Of a stretch of DNA of 64,000 nucleotides, positions 14,101-26,100 are shown one piece after another. Each line of letters starts with the position of its first letter. The first letter of the stretch is position 1. The stretch comes from Onchidella celtica. Lineage: Eukaryota > Mollusca > Gastropoda > Systellommatophora > Onchidiidae. The stretch covers positions 61,325,519-61,389,518 of the forward strand of contig OZ007571.1 of NCBI GenBank assembly GCA_963931925.1. Reading direction: 5' to 3'. The notes below the pieces were generated by a model. That model was not told where the DNA came from. It worked only from the letters and a program-made list of their open reading frames with translations, and did no database searches. The position numbers were made by a program, and so were the translations under genes.

Positions 14101-17100
14101 CTGCTTTCATGTGAATTATTCTATATTGCTCCTGGATGATCTACAAATTTGATGAAACAGGGGATGGTGACTGTCATTTACGACAGATATAAATTTCTTC
14201 ACACAAGCATCTGAGTACAAAAATGGGGAGAGAGTTGAAAAATCATATCCATGCAATGTCTCTGATGCATTTTTATCAGTATACTGATGATATATCATAT
14301 AATAAAGGAAGTAAGGTCTCGAATGAAAGGCCTTTTCATGCAATTCACTGTACCAAGAAAGGCTTTTTAACCGCCAGGCCTTAAATTCTACAAAATATCA
14401 TATTTTCCAAAGAAAAACGTAAAGATATATGTGGGCATATTTTAAAAGGTCTTGAAGTTTGCTATATTTTTAATACTTTCAGTGATTTTGAGCTACAACT
14501 CAGTTGAACAGAAAAAAGTGTTCTGACATTCTGAGCCTGAAAAACTGACGGACTTTCTTTGCATAGAATTAAAAAGTATGACTGGAAATTTCCTTCTGCA
14601 CCTCAATTTACACATTGGTATCAAAACTCAACTTTAAAAATCACATCTGTGTATTCCCCAAGTCAGCAGGCCGGCTAGTCTATATAACTCACCATCAGCC
14701 AATGTTTGACCTGTGTGAGTGTAGACTGGTTTCCCTGCAGCTAGAGCAGCCTGGAACCCTGTAGAGCGCTCTGATTCAACTCCCTTAAGAAAGATCAAAT
14801 AATCAAAGCATAAACTTAGTGGTCTTTAGATTATTATGTGGAAAAAAGTATCGACCGTTCTGGATGTTTGAAAAACTTGTTTTACAACACTGTCACTGCT
14901 CTACACTAATGGCATAAGTCATTTTTGACACTTCTGACACCATTTCTTTTCCTGTCAATCGGAACTTATCATATGGCATTATGATTATACTGCATTATTA
15001 CAGGCGCATTTATTTTTCTATTCTATTATCTGATAGGCCTCATGCTCATGAATGCAAAGAACCCTCAGTTGCCTTTTTGCATAAGTCTGACATAAATCGA
15101 TACCACTCTGATCAGACCTCGTAAGTGTAAGCGGGGAAATTTTTCAGAAGAAGCAAAAAACTGATTCACTCTTAAAGTATAGTTTCAAGTTTCTTCAAAC
15201 CCATGTATAACATCCATTATAATAACTACTTAATTATGGATGACATTAATTTATGGATATCACTTGTAATAATTACGTAATGGACCTTACGAGCTTTGTT
15301 CACTAACAAATCCTTCTGATCATACCTCGTAAGCGCCAACCATGTCGCTTACGAGGTTTGATGAGAATGGAACTCTGCTGCTCGTAAGCGACAAAAAGTC
15401 CCTTCTATGGCGTTAATGGTTTATTCTCAAAGATGAAGTACAGAGAACATCATTGGTTTACGTAGCGCATACCGTAAAAAGATAAGATTACACTAAATAA
15501 AACAACAAACGCCTGAGGAATTTAAATTACAATGTATAACTTAAATGGTTTATTTCGTTTATAATACTGTTATGACAATAACCAAAACATTATGGTGGTG
15601 GTCAATTACAAATAAATTGAGCTCGTTTCTTTTCCCTTTTGTATATTTGCCAGTCCCAGTTGCTTATATTCCTGGCGATGTGGCCCACGCGAAGATCGCA
15701 CTGATCTTTCTTCGGTGTGAACAGGGAAAGATTGAGCTCGTGTAAGATCTCTTTGGACACTTTGCTTCAGCTAGACCGCAAAGGAGAAAAAGCTCAATCT
15801 ACGTCTTTCCTGTGCGCTTTTGGCAAATTTAGTGGAAAGGCACTTTCGGAAGCTGAGCAAAGAACTTTACCACAGGGAAGGTTTTGTCTTTTGAAGTTCT
15901 CTTGTATGAGGACTGACCTCCCGGACCATCATTTGAGGATTGATTGGAGTTGGAAGATATAATGGAGGGTGGGTCCTCAGGAGCAGTGGTTGCCTGGGTA
16001 GGGGATGCAGTAGCTGTAGTGTCCCCGACGTAATCAAGCACGGGTCCTGACTTGGCACTTTGTCCTATTACTCCTACATCTACATGGTCTTTTCATTTGT
16101 CAGGAAGGCATCTGTTTGCCGTTCCCCTCCTAAGCTTGCTCCAGTTCATATGCCTTCATCCCTGTTTTGTTTCCACCCAGAAATGTTTTTCTTCCTCGTC
16201 CTTGTTAGTGCCTCTGAGAATGAGAATGACTGTACAGCTCCATTATTCGGTGAAGGTGATATCAGATCCCTCATGGGTGAACTTATCAATGGAGCACGAT
16301 TTTCGTTGGTTGAAACTGCAGCAGGAGAATGTTGCTGTTGAATTTGTAAGCCGATTGATGGACACACATCGTCATGAGCAGTAACTGCAGTGAGTGAAGG
16401 TTGCCCTTAAAGTTGTAAGCTTGCGGATGCACATACTTATCCTGGGTAGAAACTGCATCAGGTTGAGCCGCTACCGAATCGACAAGAGTACTGTCATTAT
16501 AAGCTGAAAAGGAAAAACCTTGCAAACTTTCCAACGTCTGGTCATTGACGTCTCTCAAGGGTCCATTAATAGCCGGAGTTGACACATTCAAATCAATGGA
16601 AGTAGGGCACTCTTTCAGGGTCTGTTTATGAATTACTGAAAATTTCTTCGGAGACATCTTAGGATTTTCTGACCACGACTTATGGGCATTCGATATAAGC
16701 TGGTGGTTATTACTTGTGTTTGTCTGCATTGTCATGTTCACCAGTCTTTACACAGTAAATAGATTTTTGTGATGTGTTATCACATAAGAGTGTTGCTTGG
16801 GACTTTTAAATTCGAATGACCTGTCCACTGTATGGTCTAATTATTTCCTCCTTGGGAATGAACAGACTAAATGTCCTTATTTGGTTGTGTAAGTTGCTCG
16901 CTGAGAATGGATAGTCTTTATTGTGCCCTTAGTTGGTCAAGTGATTTCCTCGTCGGGAAGAAAAACATGAACATAACTTGAAATTTAATTGCATTGATTA
17001 TGACAAAGTTCAGAGCGTGCGAAGGAGAAGTAGTGACGGTGAGGTCTCAGCGAGCTTGCCCAACACTGTTCATTGCCACAGATATCATAGAGAATACGGC

Positions 17101-20100
17101 AGTGGAAAAAGACAGTCAGCAAGATTTTACCTCATTAGACTTAACGACTACACTACTAGTAAGCGCCCATAGGCGTCAAGAATCACTGCATTTCAGTGTG
17201 ATCAGAGCTTTCAAGCGACAGTCTTGGCGCTTACGAGGTTTGATCAGAATGGAAAATTGAGAGGGTGGACATAAGTGTTTTGTTTATATTGATTTAAAAC
17301 ACGTTTTCTCCGGTTTTCCTATTTAGAGTTCTGTGTAATGTGCATCTTGACTCAGAGAAAGCATTTGGCCTGAAAAACGTATTTCGCAAATTTTGTCCCT
17401 TACGAGGTCTGATCAGAATGGTATCGATATGCCATTAATGTAGAGTAGTGACGACATGCAAAATTTGCTTCCTGAAAAGTATGTTCACTTGAGAATTAAC
17501 TATTTATGAATGCCTACATCAACTCAAATGTAATTTATCCATGCACTGCAAAGGTTTTGCCTGTGGGGGATCAAACCAGCCAATAAATGAAAACAGTCTC
17601 TGAAAATCTTAATTTCACTTGTCATATACAGCACATTATTGAGATACACAATATTGTTTTGACATGGTATTCCCAATGATGATCAAAAAGGAAACCTAAA
17701 ATCAGGTTTAATGAGCCTGTTACATCTCTGTGCTATCACAAGTAAACAAAAGTTGGACTTTTACAAGTGGACTGTCCACCCCCTTCATAAGACATTTTTA
17801 CAGACATGATATTATAAGAAAAAACAAAAGCAGACAATCTGTAGGGCCGAAGTATGGCTTTGCAGTATTTACATACAACTTTTTCCTTTTCTCCGTATAT
17901 TAAATTTGCAGACATGGTTATGCTCATTCTTGTTAAATAATTAGAAAATGAATCAGCCGACAATGAAATAATTATGGCCATACTTACGATGATTTGTACA
18001 TTGGGTTTCAATGTCTTTAGGGCCACAGCACAGCCAGCTATCAATCCCCCGCCCCCAACAGGGATAATGCAGGCATCTAAATGTGGAACCTGTTCTATAA
18101 TTTCTAGTCCCATGGTGCCCTGGCCAGCCAGAATATGGGGATGATCATACCTAACCAGGCAGATGAGATAAGATAAGATAAGATAAGATAAGATAAGATA
18201 AGATAAGATAAGATAAAAGATAAGATGAAAATCACTTTATCAGCCCATGAGGGAAATTCATTTTCACAGAGCATTTAAGATCACATACATGATACATACA
18301 TCCTATGTATTATCACATGAATATAATTATTAGTAACAAACAAAAGACATGAAGTAACAGAACGTGGCATGGAACCTTATTTTTGGTTACGGCTCAAAAT
18401 GCCAGGTTTTGATAGTTGTGAGGTAATATGCAAAAACCCTACTCTTTGTGAAAATCATGGATTTTGAGTTAAATGCATAGAAATGAAGAGCAGACATTCC
18501 TGAACAACATGCAACTTGAATTTTGTCAATATCTTCATTATTAACGAAGTTATGACCTTTTTAAGGGACAAAAACAAAAATACAAAACAGAGAAAATCAA
18601 GTTTTAAGTTCTAGATCTAGAATACTCCTCCAGTCCATCTTCCTCGTCACCACTCTCATCCCTCCCACAAAAGTAGTCTTCAATAATGTCCATCACACCA
18701 TCATCATCCATCAAAACTCCCATGCTGATCTCCTTCAACCCATTCAACATCCCCGCTATCTCTTTCTCTCTTCTCTGACTGGGCGCCGCCATCTTGTTTA
18801 CCGTAATAACACCAACACAACCACAACAACTTGAAAAAAACTTCTCTTGATACTGCTAAAACACCGTCAAATGTGAAAAACTATTGCAAAGTATGAATGT
18901 AGAGATAATAAATTATTTGTAAAATATCACAGGGAGGTCAAATATGTAGAACAAACGAAGAAAATCACAGAAAGAACAGGTCACTTCAAGAACAAAAGGT
19001 TTTCAGCTGACAACAACATGCGCACTTCTTTCAACGGCCAAGAGACTATTTCTTTTCATGCGCACTAGCCAAAAATAGAAAGAGCGTAAAAAAAAACCGG
19101 ACAAATTGGTATGTGGTACTTTGGTTTTGGTTTTTATTTTGTTCTTCTGCGACAAAAAGTGGCTGAATTGGAACGACAAAATTTTCGAAAATTTTCTGAT
19201 TTTTCCAAATTTTTACTTCAGGATAGCCCTAAAAAAAAACACGATTTTGACATCTTTATAGATCGAATTCAACAAAATCCTTCAAACAGTTGATGTATGG
19301 GTTGACATAGATATCTCTGGTAACCTTAACCCAATTTGACCCCGAGGTCAGATTTTCACCTGTTTCAGGCTATATCTCGGATCTAGTCTTTGCACAAGGC
19401 GTCGAAAGCATCTCACAGTTGTCAAATTAGCTTATTTTGTCTGTTATTACTTTCCACTAGCTGAGTACCTGTTCCATGAACAGGTTTGTGTAGGTTGTTT
19501 ATTTTTTGGGGGGTAAAACTTAAGACGCCTGTGAACTAAGAAAGGCATTAATGCTGCATAGATAGCTTATAAGAGAGATGCAACAACAAAGGACACCACT
19601 TCAGACCGAAAGGAATAAGAACAAAAGCCGAGATGCGTAGGGTCAGCCCCAAATCTCAGCGATAGGACAGTAAACAGTGTGCAGTGGTGCGCATCAAAAC
19701 TTTTCGGAAGTGATGATGTCATAAAAACCTATTGCATGTCATTGAGCCTAGTGAAAATTGGGGAAACAATAAATTTCCAATTAAAAAAAATACACCGATT
19801 TGAGACTTCTATTAACCTTAGTCCTGCGGGAGGCCACTATATTGGCCTCCCTGCGCAACACGCGAGACACGGGAGGCCATTATTTTGTCCGACACGCTTA
19901 ACCGCGGGTCCTGCGGGAGGCTACATTTTTGTATAGCAACGGTGCACCTCGCGCTTTGTGTATTCGGTTGCCAAGGCTGTCGTTTTTTTTTTTTCACGTT
20001 TTTTTCTTCCACACTATTTTCGCGTGTTTATCTATCTTGTCACCCCTACTACTTCTAACAAAATGGTGTCGTCCGATTACGTTTATTACAATGCAACTAT

Positions 20101-23100
20101 TCGTCATACTCGTGTAATAGTACTGACGGTCTAAAGTTTGAACTGGGGAAAATCTTGGGGAAACTTTTACTTTGATGCTGGTTGTCGTCTACATGTGAAA
20201 TGAGAAGAAAGGGGCCATGTGCGTATTTGAGACGCTGTTCTACGTCTGTAATTATGAATTCCGATGTAATATTAGGACATGCTGCATAAGGGTGTCTGTC
20301 AGTAGGTTTTTCATCAGGGAAAACTGGGAGAAAATGACCGACTTTGTTGTTGGTCGTTGTCTTTATTTGATGTGGTAATTAGAGAGATATTGTGTTCCTT
20401 TGATTAAACCGCTTTTCAGTACATGTATGACTGTGCTCTACGACCTTGAACTGGAAATCAAAACTCTCGCTAAAACTAACATCATAGTACGTGGAACCTT
20501 TACATAGTAGAGGAGGGAGAAGGCAATGTCACGATACATGTGGTTAGTAAATGAAGCGAATGGCTTAAAAAATAATTTGTTCACCTGAATGGCCTGACTT
20601 AGGGACAGAAAAAGCGCAGAGGTCTTGGGAGAATGATAAAATGTGTGTTAAACGGCATGTAAATGCAGAAAATTCTTGATTTGGGCCTTCCATTTCACAA
20701 TAAAACCTTCTGCATATCATCACAAGTACTTTATCCAAATATCATAGGGGTCCCTTACGATTTATCCACCACTATTGTTGTTATTGCGTCCTGAAGTAAA
20801 CTCGATACACGTGTTCACAACGACCCGACTGACCCAACCGCCGAGGTTATCGGCAACACGCGAACGATCGGCTGGCTGGCCGCTGGCTATCCCCGCACGG
20901 GACGTTAGGTGGACGAGTTCACTCAACGCGGGACGAGGGTTAAAAACTGTGCACCCTTACATCCATTCTGATGCATCATATAAAATTTGAAGTCTGAGTG
21001 TTGAGTGGTTCAGAAGCCTTTTGCAATGAAAAATCTCAAGTCCACAAATATATTTAGTATAGATTAACGGAAGGTAACTTTTTGTTCCTTGATTTTCTCA
21101 ATATGGGTATCTACAACATTATTACCTATTTTGTGCCTTCACTAACATTTTGAAAATGCATTAAGGTGTCAAAATTGCATGTACTGCAAATCTCTCTAAT
21201 TTTCAGGCAGTTTATTAACCCCTTCACTACTACATTTTCCCCCATCGTCTGCTGAAAAAAAAAGTATTAAAGTGCCTGAACTTAAAGATTACAATGCTTT
21301 AGTAGAACATATGGTGCAGCACACTTGCACTATTGATTTTAGGACGTTTGCTGTTCATTCGTTTTAGGACAAACAGTGCACTTCCACAGGCACTCAAGCT
21401 GCATAGGTAATGGTAAAACTTTTCCTTCAGTGCACCAATATAGCTGACTAAGCATCATACTTAAAAAAATCAATATTTGTGCATTATTTACCAAATCAGT
21501 GAGCAACAAACAATGAAAGCATGACCTACTAGTTACTAGATTGATAATACTGAGAGCTGCATAGAGGAGGTAACTCTAGAATACTGAAACCAATACAATG
21601 TTACAGCCTATAATATAATATAGCTGGCATTTTTCATATCATTGGTTAGCTGTTGGAAGCTCCTTAAAACTAAATTCAAAGGCGGTTGTGGGGCTGATTT
21701 TACATAGACCATAGCTGAGAAGTGAAAACAACTTAGTATTTTCTCTATTTGGTTTTTGTAATTAGACTATGCTCCTCTAACTACAGCTTCAGAGGCAAGT
21801 TTTATTGAGATTCCAACAGCCGACCGACAATATACACCTCAGCTGTGCTTGTCAACATAATGATGTTCTCACACAGCTATATAAAATTGCTGATGGAAGA
21901 TGGGAAAACTTAATGTCACTCACCCATTCACATAAAGCAGCCCTTTCTTTTTACTAAGAAGCATTGCATATTGTTTAGCCTGAGGAAATAGGAAACAAAA
22001 TTAAACTGCCATACATACCCTACAACAGATCAGCCAAGCTACATTTAATCTAATTATCAAATGTCAGTATCATGTGAGTAAACCGATCCCCTCTAGAACA
22101 TTCTTAGATGGTTGAATGGATGTTTTGTGCCATTAACTCCATAGAATTCTTAGGTAACCCCACTTACCCTGTGGAAATCCTATACAAATCTGAGTCACAT
22201 TGACATAGGAACTCTGGCTGATAATCATGGGACCACCTTTGACACTCAAATGAATTACAAAGCATTAACCCCTCCCTGCTTTGCCCGGAGCTGTTCCAGG
22301 CTGTCTGATCTTGCTATACTGCCATGTGCCCGGAACTGTTCTGGGCCTATTTCGTATTCATTTCTGAGAAAATCAGGAGAAAATTCCAAAACTGTGATTG
22401 TTTTGCATTTCCTAGTTAATTCCCCTACTTACATGCATCATCTGCATGTATTTTGAAAACATGGTATTTATGGTGTATAATTTTTTAGATTTGCTTGTTT
22501 TGTCCCCTTTTGCACCCGGCATATGAATGGAAATCTGTGCAGCAGGCAAAAGGTTAAACACTGCACAAGCGCTCAGTATTTGAACAACTTCTACTCTCAT
22601 ATATTTCATCACAGCTATAAAACAATTACCAAAGACATTTTTCAACGTTTTTAAAGATGTCCACATGAAATAAGAACTGTTTGATCCCTTTCCTCAGTAT
22701 ATCATGAAGATTGGTTGCCTGTCTTCAAAAGCCACACTTTGAGATAAAAATCATTTTTACACAATTCATAAGATTCAAAATACCAAAGATGCTTTTTCGT
22801 ATTCTCTGAAAGCAATATGACATCGACTGTGATGAATGTGTTATCACTGTGGTTATGACCGAGTCTTTTATTCAGGGATAGGAACTACTAATAGAAAAAT
22901 TTCCTGAAATTATAGCCAACCGCAACACACACATACATAGGCTAGGCCCATACATATATTGCAAACCACACAAACCAGTGTATAAGTAATAAAAATACAT
23001 TTTTAAATCAAGAAATCAGGAAATTTCCAGAAGATTCCCATCCCTGCTTGATAACATGTGGGTGGATCTGACAAAGTGGGCCGAAGGTAAAATTTTTATT

Positions 23101-26100
23101 CTTCTTTAAAAAATCAAAATGAAATATTTCTTCGACGATTTCAAGCAAAATATTTCAACTGAATGCAGAAAAATGGCTAATCTTTCATATTATAAGGAAA
23201 TCTCAATTTCAACAGCAAATTTTTGCCCCTTTGGGGGTTTTTCTCGGGACTGCGATCTTTCACCCTAAGCCTGATTTCATCAGATCCATTCTCATATCTT
23301 TTCCAGTAACCTCTCCAAAGTGTTGCCCAAACACAATGACGTTGGCCCCATATTGTTTACAAGCCTCGACTTTCATCATGGGTGCCGTAATTGGCATGAC
23401 CACTGTGATGGGTATTTGCAGCATGGAGCCGTGATAGGACAAGGCCAAGGCATGGTTACCTGCGCTGGCAGCGATCACACCTTTTCTAGCTTGTTCCTGT
23501 CAAAAGAAACACCATGTGTTAATGCCATATTGACAAATCAGACAAATTTTTTCTCAATCATAGAGAAAGAAAAATTTTGTAGGCTAATTTGTAAACATTT
23601 AGATATTACAGCAATGGATTATTCCCTGTACCAATCTATCCCTCTCTTCTGCAATCACACTCTTTCTGGTTTATTCCTGTCAAAGTACATTGTTTCTTAA
23701 CCCTTAGAGGACAATAAGACCAATGATTTTTCAAGCCTGATGATCAGCTCAATTATTTTGCAGTGAAAAAGATGATGCGCCCAATCAACAGCTTGACTGT
23801 ATTACAAGTGAAAAAGATAAACGGGCCAATTATCAGCCCCTTTAGAAATTAGTCGTGTCATGGTTTTCTAGCCGATCAGAATGCTTTTTTTTATAAAATC
23901 TACAGATCTGTACATATCAATGGCAGGTCTTCCTGCTGTTGTAAACACATTACCGATTTTTGTCCTGTGAACCCCCGTCTTTCTAGATAGGTAGCTTCCA
24001 AAATATCCCTCTCTCCAAAGGGTTAATGACATACTGACAATCCACTACAGTGAGAACTAACAAAAAGTCTGCAGTTTGCAAACAATGAGACATTACACTC
24101 AGCACTTTAATGTGCTACTTTAGAGATAGATCGGGCTCAGCTAATGTACCACCCAGGGGCCACAATCCAGCCTGCTGTACACTTTTATCTCAATCAGGCC
24201 TCCTGACTTTATATATCATGAATTCCCCCCCCCCCCCCATCCCCTCAACCCCCTTTTACTCCTCATATGAGCATATGTGCCCCGCCTTTATTTGAGTGTA
24301 AGGTTACACCTTCCAAATGTATGTATACCCTTTTAACAGTTAACATTGAATGAGCCACAAGAGGACTAAAATTTGTGCATCTGTGACTCTCATTTAGAAA
24401 AGTTTCGATAGCTCTGCTGTACATGATGCCATGTCAGAAAAACACAAACAGATCCGAGAGGTAGCAGGTGGTGATTTAGTAAATATGAATGCTGACAATG
24501 TACTCATACAGTCTTATCCTGTCACTGCCAAGTACACTTCAAAAGTTATCAACCAGATTGTGTTATGTCCAATTTTATTCATTACTCTCAAATGTCTGTA
24601 GAAACCCAAGACATAAGGTGTGTGAGTTTATTTCATAGCCCAATAAAACTATTCATGTGACCATGTTGAAGTTATTGCAAATTATTTGAATTTTCATCAC
24701 AGTCACAAATTTCAAACTCATTTTTCTCAATTAGACAATTTTGGACATAAAACATTTTGGCTGCCAACCCTCAATTTATTCTGGTGTTCTAAAGAATGCT
24801 CACAAAATGGAATCATTATTTCAAACAGAGACATCTTCAAATATCCTGTACTTCAGCTCCGTATTTGTGAGAAATGCCTTTCGCTACTTTTGAACTTAAC
24901 TTTGAAGGAGATAATGATTGTACGTATTTCAAAATTAACATACATATAATGTCACCCCATGTTTTACAAAAATTGAGACAAAGTTACAATATGATACACG
25001 TAATCACGTATTCTATCACTGCAACAACATTCCTGAAGATATCTCAACCCTGGGAGCAGATTTTAAAGTGATAGTGTGAAAGATTTTTCTCACACTTTGT
25101 AAAGTTTAACTCAAAATTTTAGGACTGATTTTCTCAAAATGTGCTAATGTGGAGATCAGCGCCATCTTAACACGTAAGCACATTCAGCATTGTACCGGGG
25201 GCCCCAAAGGTTTAGGGAGCTCCATGCAAGCAAATTTACACTGGTTTTTGAAACCCGGGGGGGGGGGGGGGGGGGGCAGGACAGGCACAGCCTATTGCTT
25301 TGCTCAGGGGCCCACAATGATGTTAACACGGCTCTGGTGGAGATAAGATAAGAGACTACAAAGGTGACGATAATCTGACTTTAAGAAATGAGCTATTTGT
25401 ACATGATCCAGCTCATATTCTCAAGGCCCTAGAAATAAACATTCCATGCATGTTTAGAGTGCAATGACTCCTCCCTGGAATGTTATGGATATTAAATTAC
25501 AGGTAGGCGTGTCTTAAATTGCTTGAATTGGATTATATTTCCAATGATAGGTTACAGGGAAATTATCAAAATGACATGATGTTGAATGAGGTTTTGCAAA
25601 TGCTGACTATGATTACTACAACTGTCAACAGTTCACAGCTGTTGTTTGTTTTGCTTTGCTTGCAAAAAAAAAAAAAAAAATTGTACGCTGCCAAGCTGTG
25701 AACAGATACCTAGGTGTGAGAAGGAATTGATCACTTTGCTAATTTTAATATGGCACATATGCAAATCAAACATACAAAAATGACCAAGTCAGCACTAGTG
25801 CCTTCATCTATCAAAACATGCATCATTTGAGTATTTTAACCCTTACACTGCCATTGCTGTGTGATTGATTTTTATAGTTCTGATCATTTGAGTTTGAATT
25901 TGGGTTTAACTGCGCATTGACACGATAATACCACTCTGTGCTTTTCATGGTTATTTGGGTACCTTTCTGTAGCTTGATTTTCAAAACTTGATCAATTAAA
26001 AATTCCATATATAAAATTCTAACAGGTACAGGCGTGTATAACATATGTTGATCTGTGGTGTTTAGACAGAACTATGAATCTTTTAGATTTCTGCCTCCCT

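Larger units (their letters stand above)
14892..17452. mobile_element. MITE family M1, copy 1, split by a 2.3-kb insertion
   Basis: Ends GTCACTGCTCTACACTAATG and (inverted) GTCACTACTCTACATTAATG, each continuing GCATA, match 23 of 25. The body 14892-15095 aligns with 27859-28110 and the inverted 57972-58187. The right terminus resumes at 17429 after an inserted element. Confidence 0.85.

Noticed and set aside
20810..20940. CpG-rich block that might be a promoter or exon
   Set aside because: No splice sites or frame fit either gene, and no core promoter element is evident.
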